DNA of 5,551 nucleotides from Crocinitomicaceae bacterium (GTDB lineage Bacteria > Bacteroidota > Bacteroidia > Flavobacteriales_G > Salibacteraceae). Where the stretch lies: assembly GCA_018623405.1 (NCBI GenBank), contig JAAZVO010000191.1:1-5551 (forward strand), written 5' to 3'. Both the position numbers and the translations under genes were made by a program. How positions within the stretch are numbered: the stretch's first letter is position 1; each line of letters starts with the position of its first letter. Shown here piece after piece: positions 1 to 5,551 of this stretch. Below the pieces are notes generated by a model that had not been told where the DNA came from, did not search any database, and was given only the letters and a program-made list of their open reading frames with translations.

Positions 1-1171
1 GGTAGGTATTTACAAACTTCGGAGGAATAAGATTTATCTCACCCTCCAAAACAGCTTTTAGAGCAGGCTCACCTAATTTCTGCATATCCAAAAACCATTG
101 GATAGAAAGTCTTGGCTCAATTACTTCATACGTTCGCTCAGAATAGCCTACCTTATTTTTGTAGTCTTCAATTTTTACCAAATTTCCGGCTTCTTCTAGC
201 AAGCTGGCCATTTGTTTTCTAGCTTCAAACCTATCTACACCTACCAATACTTGCGCAGTTTCACTTAAAGTGCCATCAGGATTTAAAGTATCAATTATTT
301 CGAGGTTGTGCTTTTGGCCAAGGTTATAATCGTTTTCATCATGTGCAGGAGTTACCTTAAGTGCCCCTGTACCAAATTCTAAATCGATGTAATCATCAAA
401 AATTATGGGTACTTCTCGGTTTACTAAGGGAACAATTGCTTGCTTTCCTTTTAGGTGTTTATATCGCTCATCATCAGGATGAACACAAATTGCAGTATCG
501 CCCATAATGGTTTCAGGACGGGTAGTTGCAACAGTAACAAACTCATCACTACCAACAATTTTGTATTTTACATAGTAAAGTTTTGAGTTTACTTCTTTGT
601 GCAGTACCTCTTCATCAGAAACCGCTGTTAGAGCTTTAGGATCCCAATTTACAACACGATAACCCCTGTATATCAGCCCTTTGTTGTATAAATCAATAAA
701 AACATCAATAACGCTTTCAGATAGTTTGTCCTCCATGGTAAAGCGAGTTCTTTCCCAATCGCAAGAGGCACCTAGGCATTTTAGTTGTTCGAGAATAATT
801 CCACCGTGTTTATGAGTCCACTCCCAAGCATACTCCAAAAACTTTTCTCTTCCAATTTCTTTTTTGTTGATGCCTTCTTCTTTCAGTTTGTTAACCACTT
901 TCGCCTCGGTAGCTATAGAGGCATGGTCTGTTCCCGGCACCCAGCATGCATTATAACCTTGCATTCTTGCTCTTCTAATCAATACATCTTGAATGGTATT
1001 GTTAAGCATGTGGCCCATGTGTAGCACCCCTGTAACGTTTGGTGGAGGAATAACAATGGTATAAGGCTCCTTTTCAGGATTTACCTCTGCATGAAAAAAG
1101 TTGTTTTCCATCCAGAATTGGTACCATTTATTTTCTACTTCGTTTGGGTTGTATTTTGAGGCAAGGGCCAT
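1..1171 (-). CDS. valS: Valyl-tRNA synthetase, N-terminal part (runs off left edge)
   Basis: This cytoplasmic class I aminoacyl-tRNA synthetase charges tRNA-Val with valine using ATP and hydrolyses mischarged Thr-tRNA-Val. I translated the reverse strand: 390 codons are open without a frameshift, against roughly 870-880 residues for the family, so the KMSKS loop, anticodon-binding domain and C-terminal coiled coil lie outside the window. Visible motifs are PPPNVTG (42-48) leading into the HIGH-type ATP motif HMGH (51-54), WVPGTDHASIATE (77-89), and NWDPKALTAVSDEEV (175-189). The inserted editing domain shows TTRPET (216-221) with the following GDT, and HDEND (277-281). The return to the catalytic core is marked by EPRLSIQWF, with Trp359. 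The ATG at 1171 is chosen because the motif spacing fits and an in-frame stop (1198-1196) lies just upstream with no other start between. It is transcribed divergently from the DUF1573 gene. Identity is secure; ValRS is distinguished from IleRS/LeuRS by these motif variants. Confidence 0.97.
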   Translation of the reverse strand, partial: MALASKYNPNEVENKWYQFWMENNFFHAEVNPEKEPYTIVIPPPNVTGVLHMGHMLNNTIQDVLIRRARMQGYNACWVPGTDHASIATEAKVVNKLKEEGINKKEIGREKFLEYAWEWTHKHGGIILEQLKCLGASCDWERTRFTMEDKLSESVIDVFIDLYNKGLIYRGYRVVNWDPKALTAVSDEEVLHKEVNSKLYYVKYKIVGSDEFVTVATTRPETIMGDTAICVHPDDERYKHLKGKQAIVPLVNREVPIIFDDYIDLEFGTGALKVTPAHDENDYNLGQKHNLEIIDTLNPDGTLSETAQVLVGVDRFEARKQMASLLEEAGNLVKIEDYKNKVGYSERTYEVIEPRLSIQWFLDMQKLGEPALKAVLEGEINLIPPKFVNTY

Positions 1172-1190
1172 ATCTAAAAAAATTAGCCTG

Positions 1191-1198
1191 CAAATTTA
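1191..1198 (-). promoter_or_regulatory. Putative valS promoter, -7 element
   Basis: Read on the minus strand, these bases are TAAATTTG, an exact match to the Bacteroidota -7 consensus TAnnTTTG. They end 19 bases before the valS ATG, which implies a leader of about 15 bases. A T-rich stretch on the minus strand (about 1214-1220) sits where the -33 element would be, but it is a weak match. No Shine-Dalgarno sequence is present; the leader just before the ATG is T-rich. This is inferred from sequence pattern only. Confidence 0.55.
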
Positions 1199-1212
1199 TG
1201 AAAGCAAACCAC

Positions 1213-1269
1213 GTAAAACAGACTCCTGTTAATGTATTGTTAATTCATTTTTTGGCTGTACTGGTTTAC
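1213..1269. repeat. Imperfect inverted repeat in the divergent promoter region
   Basis: GTAAAACAG (1213-1221) is matched by CTGGTTTAC (1261-1269), whose reverse complement is GTAAACCAG: eight of nine positions pair, with 39 bases between the arms. The left arm also forms a small perfect hairpin, AACAG-ACTC-CTGTT (1217-1230). The arms lie near the expected -33 region of valS and just before the -7 element of the DUF1573 gene, so a shared operator is conceivable. In such AT-rich DNA a pairing of this length can arise by chance. Confidence 0.3.
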
Positions 1270-1278
1270 ATATTTTTG
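1251..1278 (+). promoter_or_regulatory. Putative promoter of the DUF1573 gene
   Basis: TATTTTTG at 1271-1278 matches the Bacteroidota -7 consensus TAnnTTTG exactly. TTTG at 1251-1254 is a candidate -33 element; the 16-base gap is slightly short for this promoter class. The -7 element ends 20 bases before the ATG at 1299, giving a predicted leader of about 16 bases that is A-rich and has no Shine-Dalgarno motif. This is pattern-based. Confidence 0.55.
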
Positions 1279-1298
1279 AACCTGTAAAAATTAAGAAC

Positions 1299-1742
1299 AT
1301 GAAAAAATTACTTTTATCCTTAGCAGTTGTATTTGCAGGTTTTGCTTCTGTAAATGCACAAGTAGGAAGCGGCCCAGAGATTGAATTCGAAAAAGAAGTG
1401 CACGACTTCGGTAATATGAAACAATATGGCGATGCTTCAACTGAATTTACATTTACTAATACAGGAACTGAGCCTTTAATCATATCAAATGCAAGAGGTT
1501 CTTGTGGTTGTACTGTTCCTTCATGGCCAAAAACGCCTATTAAACCGGGAGAATCTGCTGCCATCAAGGTTAAATATGATTCTAAAAGAATAGGGCCAAT
1601 CAACAAGAGTGTTACCATTACCTCTAATGCATCTAACGAGCCTACTAAAGTTATTAGAATTAAAGGTATGATTGAAGCTGCTCCAAAAGGAGATAATGCT
1701 CCGGTAAAACCAGCTTCGCCAATGGCTCCAAAAAATCCTTAA
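1299..1742 (+). CDS. Exported DUF1573 domain protein
   Basis: This 147-residue protein has a typical Sec signal peptide: MKK, then a hydrophobic stretch at 4-16, and a likely cleavage after VNA20 before Gln21. No lipobox cysteine is present, so a soluble secreted or periplasmic protein is expected rather than a lipoprotein. The mature part fits the DUF1573 family, an Ig-like beta-sandwich: EFEKEVHDFGNM (29-40), FTFTNTGTEPLII (50-62), the hallmark SCGCT with Cys69 and Cys71, then PGE (83-85), KVKYDSKR (90-97), and a last strand ending IKG (121-123). The tail (127-147) is rich in Pro, Ala and Lys, looks disordered, and is probably not part of the fold. The molecular function of this family, which is abundant in Bacteroidota, is not established; the close Cys pair could form a disulfide or bind metal, but that is inference. 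It has its own promoter and is followed by a terminator, so it is probably a single-gene transcript. Start and family are well supported; the role is unknown. Confidence 0.9.
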   Translation: MKKLLLSLAVVFAGFASVNAQVGSGPEIEFEKEVHDFGNMKQYGDASTEFTFTNTGTEPLIISNARGSCGCTVPSWPKTPIKPGESAAIKVKYDSKRIGPINKSVTITSNASNEPTKVIRIKGMIEAAPKGDNAPVKPASPMAPKNP

Positions 1743-1768
1743 TTAATTAGGATTTAAAACAAAATTTG

Positions 1769-1803
1769 AAAGCTGTCTTGAGTAATTCGAGACAGTTTTT
1801 TTT
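1769..1803 (+). terminator. Intrinsic terminator after the DUF1573 gene
   Basis: CTGTCTTGA (1773-1781) pairs with TCGAGACAG (1787-1795) around the five-base loop GTAAT. The stem has nine pairs including one G-T wobble, and can extend outward through AAAG (1769-1772) into the T run. Eight Ts follow (1796-1803). It begins about 27 bases after the DUF1573 stop codon. On the opposite strand the hairpin is not followed by a good T run, so it should act mainly rightward. It separates the DUF1573 gene from the aminotransferase. Confidence 0.88.
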
Positions 1804-1810
1804 ATTTTCG
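1803..1810 (+). promoter_or_regulatory. Possible aminotransferase promoter, -7 element
   Basis: TATTTTCG matches TAnnTTTG with one mismatch and ends 20 bases before the ATG at 1831, the same distance as at the DUF1573 gene. TTG at 1778-1780, inside the terminator stem, could serve as the -33 element with a 22-base gap. If so, this promoter is interleaved with the upstream terminator. Because the terminator should block most read-through, a promoter is needed somewhere in this short gap, which supports the call despite the imperfect match. Confidence 0.4.
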
Positions 1811-1830
1811 GCCTCCAATAAAAAGTTGCT

Positions 1831-3030
1831 ATGCCGAATATTTCTGCCAAAGGGCACAACATGCCCGAGTCACCAATTAGAAAGTTAGTTCCATTTGCTG
1901 AAACTGCCATAAAAAATGGTAAAAGAGTTTATCATTTAAATATTGGTCAGCCTGATATTCATACCCCAATAGAAGCGCTAGACGGAGTTAGGCTTTCTGA
2001 TATGAAAACGGTAGAATATACACACTCTGCAGGATACCAACATTACCGTGAAGGTTTGGCAGAATATTATAAAGGAGTTGGATTAGATATAGATTACACC
2101 AATATTATTGTTACCACAGGAGGTTCTGAGGCTTTGCAGTTTGGCTTTATGACTTGCTTTGATGAAGGTGATGAGGTAATAATTCCTGAACCTTTTTATG
2201 CAAATTACAATGGCTTTTCAGTAGCGGCGGGGGTAAAGGTTGTTCCGGTAATTAGCAGTATTGATGATGGTTTTACTTTGCCATCAATTGAGGAGTTTGA
2301 AAAGAAAATTACCTCAAAAACTAAGGGAATCTTAATCTGCAACCCAGGAAACCCAACAGGGGTATTGTATTCAAAAGATGAGTTAGAAAGGTTAAAAGAG
2401 ATTGTAAAGAAGCATGACCTATTTCTATTTGCTGATGAAGTTTACCGCGAATTTTGTTACGATGGACAAGAGCATACCTCTGTACTTTCTTTTGAAGATA
2501 TTGCTCAAAATGTAATATTGGTTGATTCCGTTTCGAAACGGTATAGCATGTGTGGAGCAAGAATTGGCGCGTTAGTCACAAAAAATAAGGAAGTACTCAA
2601 TACGGTATTAAAATTTGCTCAAGCAAGATTAAGCCCTCCAACATTTGGACAATTAGCCTCAATTGGTGCGTTAAAAACTCCTCAAAGTTATTTTGATGAG
2701 GTAATTACAGAGTATGTAGAAAGAAGAGATTTGATTGTAGATGGTCTAAGAAAAATTCCGGGAGTAAAGTGCCCCAATCCAGGTGGTGCTTTTTATGCCA
2801 TGGTAGAGTTTCCTGTTGATGATGCTGAAAAATTTTGTCAGTGGTTACTTGAAGATTTTGAATACGAAGGCCAAACAGTAATGATGGCCCCTGGAAATGG
2901 CTTTTACACAAATCCGGAACAAGGAAAAAAACAGGCTAGAATAGCCTATGTATTAGAAAAAGAATCGCTAAAAAGCGCAGTAAAGTGTTTAGAGGTGGCA
3001 TTGCAACAATATCCGGGAAGAGAAAATTAA
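1831..3030 (+). CDS. PLP-dependent aminotransferase, class I/II (aspartate aminotransferase fold)
   Basis: This is a complete 399-residue cytoplasmic enzyme, about 400 being normal for fold-type I aminotransferases; it moves an amino group from an amino acid to a 2-oxo acid through pyridoxal phosphate. The N-terminus MPESPIRKLVPFAE (11-24) followed by LNIGQPDI (36-43) is typical of the subgroup. TTGGSEA (95-101) holds the cofactor phosphate. PFYANY (121-126) supplies ring-stacking aromatics, and NPGNPTG (171-177) places Asn174 at the PLP oxygen. ADEVY (201-205) gives Asp202 and Tyr205. SVSKRYSMCGARIG contains the Schiff-base Lys236 and phosphate-binding Arg244. Arg370 in ARIAY is the expected substrate carboxylate ligand. 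All key residues are intact. ATG 1831 is preferred over the in-frame ATG 1861 because residues 1-10 resemble the usual start of this subgroup. The substrate cannot be read from sequence: aspartate, alanine or aromatic amino acids are all possible, so no symbol is given. It lies 97 bases upstream of pyrG with no clear terminator between. Confidence 0.93.
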   Translation: MPNISAKGHNMPESPIRKLVPFAETAIKNGKRVYHLNIGQPDIHTPIEALDGVRLSDMKTVEYTHSAGYQHYREGLAEYYKGVGLDIDYTNIIVTTGGSEALQFGFMTCFDEGDEVIIPEPFYANYNGFSVAAGVKVVPVISSIDDGFTLPSIEEFEKKITSKTKGILICNPGNPTGVLYSKDELERLKEIVKKHDLFLFADEVYREFCYDGQEHTSVLSFEDIAQNVILVDSVSKRYSMCGARIGALVTKNKEVLNTVLKFAQARLSPPTFGQLASIGALKTPQSYFDEVITEYVERRDLIVDGLRKIPGVKCPNPGGAFYAMVEFPVDDAEKFCQWLLEDFEYEGQTVMMAPGNGFYTNPEQGKKQARIAYVLEKESLKSAVKCLEVALQQYPGREN

Positions 3031-3091
3031 TTTTTAACTTCAAAATTTGAAAACTATTTCAAAATAAATCAAACTGCAGAAAGTTAATTGT

Positions 3092-3099
3092 TACTTTTA
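3092..3099 (+). promoter_or_regulatory. Possible pyrG promoter, -7 element
   Basis: TACTTTTA matches TAnnTTTG at all but the last base and ends 28 bases before the pyrG ATG. No convincing -33 element is visible upstream. Initiation 4-6 bases downstream would fall in the CCC run at 3103-3105. The rest of the 97-base gap (3031-3127) is AT-rich and holds a short palindrome, TTCAAA-A-TTTGAA (3039-3051), too weak and lacking a T run to be called a terminator. pyrG could also be read from the aminotransferase promoter. Confidence 0.3.
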
Positions 3100-3127
3100 C
3101 GTCCCGTAATCGAAAAAACATAAATCG

Positions 3128-4765
3128 ATGTCGGGAAGCTGCAAATACATTTTTGTTACCGGTGGGGTAGCATCATCTCTAGGAAAAGGAATTATCTCAG
3201 CTTCGCTTGCTAAACTCCTTCAAGCACGCGGTTTTTCGGTAACCATTCAAAAGTTTGATCCATACATAAATATTGATCCAGGAACATTAAATCCGTATGA
3301 GCATGGCGAATGTTTTGTAACCGATGATGGTGCAGAAACCGACCTTGATCTTGGCCATTACGAAAGGTTCTTGAATGTTCCAACATCTCAAGCTAATAAT
3401 GTTACTACAGGTAGGGTTTACCAATCTGTAATAGATAAAGAAAGACGAGGAGATTTTCTTGGGAAAACAGTGCAAGTTATCCCTCATATTACTGATGAAA
3501 TAAAACGCCGTGTTTTGTTACTTGGCCAAACCGGAAGGTACGATGTGGTAATTACCGAAATTGGGGGTACTGTTGGGGATATTGAAAGCTTGCCATTTAT
3601 TGAAACGGTGCGTCAGTTACGTTGGGATTTGGGTTCTACCAACTCTTTGGTAATTCACCTAACCCTAGTTCCATACATTGCAGCAGCAGGCGAATTAAAA
3701 ACTAAACCTACCCAAAACTCTGTAAAAACCTTGCTTTCTTATGGTGTTCAGCCCGATGTGGTTGTGTGCAGGTCTGAGTACGATTTAGGAAAATCAATTA
3801 AAGAAAAAGTTGCTTTATTCTGCAATATTCAACCAGACCAAGTAATTCAATCGTTAGATGCTTCATCTATTTACGAAGTGCCTTTAATGATGAAAAAAGA
3901 AAAGCTAGATGAGGTTGTGCTAAGAAGATTAGAATTAAATCAACCCCAAGAAATTGACTTGCAGCGATGGGAAACCTTTTTGAAAAGACTTCAAAACCCA
4001 ACAGGAAGCATAAGAATTGGCATAGTAGGTAAATATGTTGAGTTAAAAGACGCATATAAATCAATTGCAGAAGCATTTGTGCATGCCGGAGCTGAGTTAG
4101 AGTGTAAAGTGAATATTTCATGGATACATTCAGAAAGTATTCATGAAGAAAACGTAGATGATAAGTTACATTCTTTAAATGGGGTACTTATTGCTCCAGG
4201 CTTTGGCAACAGAGGTATTGAAGGAAAAATTATCGCAGTAAAATATGCCCGTGAAAACAATCTGCCCTATTTTGGTATTTGCCTCGGTATGCAATGCGCT
4301 GTTATTGAGTATGCAAGAAATGTTTTAGGCTTAAAAGATGCTCACTCTTCAGAGTTTAGCAATTCGGCAGCACATAAGGTGATAGATTTAATGGAAGAAC
4401 AGCAAGAAATTGAGGAGAAGGGCGGTACCATGCGTTTAGGAGCTTACACATGTCATTTAGAAGAAGATTCAAAAGCAATTAAGGCCTATTGCAGGAAAGA
4501 AATATCCGAAAGACACCGTCATAGGTATGAGTTTAACAATAATTACCTCTCTCAATTTAATGCCGCCGGTATGAAAACTACCGGTAAAAATCCCGAAAAA
4601 GGGTTGGTAGAAATCGTTGAAATTGAAGAACATCCTTGGTTTGTAGGCGTTCAGTTTCATCCTGAATATAAGAGCACGGTGCTGAATCCACACCCTTTGT
4701 TTGTTGGTTTTGTTAAGGCTGCTATGCAAAGGGCAAAAACCTTAAAAGAAAAGCAACCGGCTTAA
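3128..4765 (+). CDS. pyrG: CTP synthase (glutamine-hydrolysing)
   Basis: This cytoplasmic enzyme makes CTP from UTP, ATP and glutamine, the last step of pyrimidine nucleotide synthesis. It is complete at 545 residues, the same length as the E. coli enzyme. The N-terminal amidoligase domain (about 1-270) has the P-loop GGVASSLGKG (12-21, Lys20), KFDPYINIDPGT (42-53), TDLDLGHYERF (71-81) with Mg-binding Asp73, and EIGGTVGDIES (144-154) with Glu144. The UTP/CTP segment is KTKPTQNSVK (191-200); position 197 is Asn where the E. coli motif has His. After a linker, the class I glutamine amidotransferase domain (about 295-535) has APGFGNRGIEGK (356-367), nucleophile Cys385 in GICLGMQ, GGTMRLGA (432-439), ERHRHRYE (461-468), and HPEY with His511 and Glu513 completing the triad. 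The start gives the usual short lead into KYIFVTGG; there is no Shine-Dalgarno sequence. yidC follows after 58 bases, a common Bacteroidota order. Identity is secure. Confidence 0.98.
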   Translation: MSGSCKYIFVTGGVASSLGKGIISASLAKLLQARGFSVTIQKFDPYINIDPGTLNPYEHGECFVTDDGAETDLDLGHYERFLNVPTSQANNVTTGRVYQSVIDKERRGDFLGKTVQVIPHITDEIKRRVLLLGQTGRYDVVITEIGGTVGDIESLPFIETVRQLRWDLGSTNSLVIHLTLVPYIAAAGELKTKPTQNSVKTLLSYGVQPDVVVCRSEYDLGKSIKEKVALFCNIQPDQVIQSLDASSIYEVPLMMKKEKLDEVVLRRLELNQPQEIDLQRWETFLKRLQNPTGSIRIGIVGKYVELKDAYKSIAEAFVHAGAELECKVNISWIHSESIHEENVDDKLHSLNGVLIAPGFGNRGIEGKIIAVKYARENNLPYFGICLGMQCAVIEYARNVLGLKDAHSSEFSNSAAHKVIDLMEEQQEIEEKGGTMRLGAYTCHLEEDSKAIKAYCRKEISERHRHRYEFNNNYLSQFNAAGMKTTGKNPEKGLVEIVEIEEHPWFVGVQFHPEYKSTVLNPHPLFVGFVKAAMQRAKTLKEKQPA

Positions 4766-4790
4766 GCCACATTTTTCCTTTTCAATCGAC

Positions 4791-4798
4791 TACATTTG
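4791..4798 (+). promoter_or_regulatory. Putative yidC promoter, -7 element
   Basis: TACATTTG is an exact match to TAnnTTTG and ends 25 bases before the yidC ATG, implying a leader of about 21 bases. A T-rich stretch (4772-4782) lies somewhat upstream, but there is no TTG at the right distance, so the -33 element is not evident. It would allow yidC to be expressed independently of pyrG, from which no terminator separates it. Confidence 0.5.
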
Positions 4799-4823
4799 CA
4801 AATTTCAATTTTAACCGAGTTTA

Positions 4824-5551
4824 ATGGATAGAAATTCGATAACAGGTTTCGTTTTAATTGCTTTAATACTAATTGGATATACCTATTTTACTGCACCTAC
4901 CGAAGCAGAAAAAGAGGCTATGAAAAGACAGCGCGACTCTTTAGCGTTGGTTGAAAAGCAAAAACAGATAGAAGCGGAAACTGCACGTTTTCAAGAAAAT
5001 CAAGATTTTACTGATACTTCAAAGGCCCAACCAAGTCTGGTAGAAAAAGTCGCGAACCTTCCTGATTCAATTAAAGACCAAAAGCTATTTGATGCTTATG
5101 GAGAGTTTGCAGAAGCCGCTGCCGGAGAGCCAGGATACATTGAGATTGAAAACGAAGTCCTTAGAATAAAAGTTTCCAAAAAAGGTGGACGTCCAGTAGA
5201 GGTAGAATTGAAAGAGTACCACACTTACTCAGGTGAACGACTCTTGTTATTGGATGAAGATTCCTCCAAATTTAATTTCAATTTCTTCTATAGAAACAGA
5301 TTAATCAATACCGATGAACTTTATTTTGAGCCAAGCCAAACAGAATTAAGTGTAAACGGTGAAAGTCAGGGCTCATTAAGTATGAAGCTTTACGCTGATT
5401 CTCCAAATAAATACATTGAATTTATCTATGGCCTCCAAGGTTCAGATTACTTAGTAGATTTTGATGTTAGGGTAGTAGGGTTGGAGGAAATGTTGGTTAA
5501 AAACAACCAAGAAATGGCTTTTCAATGGAATTTGAAAGCACCTTCAAAAGA
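4824..5551 (+). CDS. yidC: Membrane protein insertase YidC, N-terminal part (runs off right edge)
   Basis: YidC inserts and helps fold inner-membrane proteins, alone or with the Sec translocon. The window holds 242 codons plus two bases of a protein usually about 600 residues long in Bacteroidota, so the conserved five-helix insertase core is not visible. Visible parts are the characteristic start MDRNSITGF, one transmembrane helix (about 7-22), and a highly charged, probably helical or coiled-coil linker (about 26-60, rich in Glu, Lys, Gln and Arg). A low-conservation stretch follows to about residue 104. The large periplasmic P1 domain starts near YIEIENEVLRIKVSKKGG (105-122), the counterpart of the ITVKTDVL...GG region of the E. 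coli protein, and continues beta-rich to the edge. The ATG is chosen because it begins the family's MDRNS motif and puts the helix at the N-terminus. Position directly after pyrG supports the call. Identity rests on the N-terminal motif, layout and context because the core is missing. Confidence 0.93.
   Translation, partial: MDRNSITGFVLIALILIGYTYFTAPTEAEKEAMKRQRDSLALVEKQKQIEAETARFQENQDFTDTSKAQPSLVEKVANLPDSIKDQKLFDAYGEFAEAAAGEPGYIEIENEVLRIKVSKKGGRPVEVELKEYHTYSGERLLLLDEDSSKFNFNFFYRNRLINTDELYFEPSQTELSVNGESQGSLSMKLYADSPNKYIEFIYGLQGSDYLVDFDVRVVGLEEMLVKNNQEMAFQWNLKAPSK

Noticed and set aside
785..1024. A 79-codon plus-strand open frame.
   Set aside because: It lies wholly inside valS on the opposite strand, over the HIGH-motif region; the translation resembles no family.
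1229..1244. Direct repeat TTAAT (1229-1233 and 1240-1244) in the divergent intergenic region.
   Set aside because: Five AT-rich bases repeated twice is not meaningful without conservation evidence.
1229..1618. A 129-codon open frame on the minus strand opposite the DUF1573 gene.
   Set aside because: It overlaps a clear gene with signal peptide and domain motifs; its translation has no recognisable domain, and its start and stop fit no promoter or neighbour. It is an antisense shadow.
2321..2911. Two minus-strand open frames (2321-2560 and 2705-2911) inside the aminotransferase.
   Set aside because: They are antisense to a complete, motif-rich gene and have no family resemblance.
3039..3060. 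Short palindrome TTCAAA-A-TTTGAA with a nearby GAAA/TTTC pairing after the aminotransferase; considered as a terminator or operator.
   Set aside because: Only A-T pairs plus one G-C per arm, no loop of useful size and no T run; expected by chance in AT-rich DNA.
3287..4729. Three minus-strand open frames (3287-3487, 3867-4121, 4469-4729) inside pyrG.
   Set aside because: All are antisense to an intact pyrG; their leucine/phenylalanine-rich translations reflect reversed codons, not real proteins.
4759..4768. The palindrome GGCTTAAGCC spanning the pyrG stop codon, followed by a T-rich stretch; considered as a terminator.
   Set aside because: It has no usable loop, the alternative stem (AAGC/GCTT, 4751-4763) is only four pairs, and the Ts are interrupted by CC. 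It is too weak to call.
1..5551. A search by eye for tRNA or rRNA genes, CRISPR repeats, insertion-sequence ends, toxin-antitoxin or defence genes, and foreign-looking composition.
   Set aside because: Nothing found: the coding regions are housekeeping genes with uniform composition, and the gaps (127, 88, 97 and 58 bases) are too short for another gene and are explained by promoters and one terminator.

Overview
The window is an ordinary chromosomal core-gene segment from a member of the phylum Bacteroidota. Several signs point there. The DNA is AT-rich. The protein sequences look like Bacteroidota versions of ValRS, CTP synthase and YidC. Start codons lack a Shine-Dalgarno sequence. The upstream regions carry matches to the Bacteroidota -7 promoter element TAnnTTTG, about 20 to 30 bases before each start codon. 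A genus cannot be named from the sequence alone; a cytophaga- or flavobacteria-like organism is a guess.

Layout. Bases 1-1171 (minus strand) hold the N-terminal 390 codons of valyl-tRNA synthetase (valS), which runs off the left edge. A 127-base divergent intergenic region (1172-1298) carries back-to-back promoters and an imperfect inverted repeat. Bases 1299-1742 (plus) encode a small exported DUF1573 protein, closed by a clear intrinsic terminator at 1769-1803. A class I/II PLP-dependent aminotransferase follows (1831-3030), then CTP synthase pyrG (3128-4765), then the first 242 codons of the membrane insertase yidC (from 4824), which runs off the right edge.

How the genes relate. valS (translation), pyrG (CTP synthesis) and yidC (membrane protein insertion) are essential housekeeping functions. 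The pyrG-yidC order is a familiar Bacteroidota arrangement. The three rightward genes after the terminator are closely spaced (97 and 58 bases) with no strong terminator between them, so read-through is likely, but each also has a plausible promoter of its own. The DUF1573 gene appears to be a single-gene transcription unit.

No RNA gene, mobile element, CRISPR array, phage gene or foreign-looking block is visible, and I found no candidate for a new biological system. The observations worth a second look are small: promoter geometry, a promoter that may overlap a terminator, a possible CTP-sensitive start site before pyrG, and the DUF1573 protein of unknown role.
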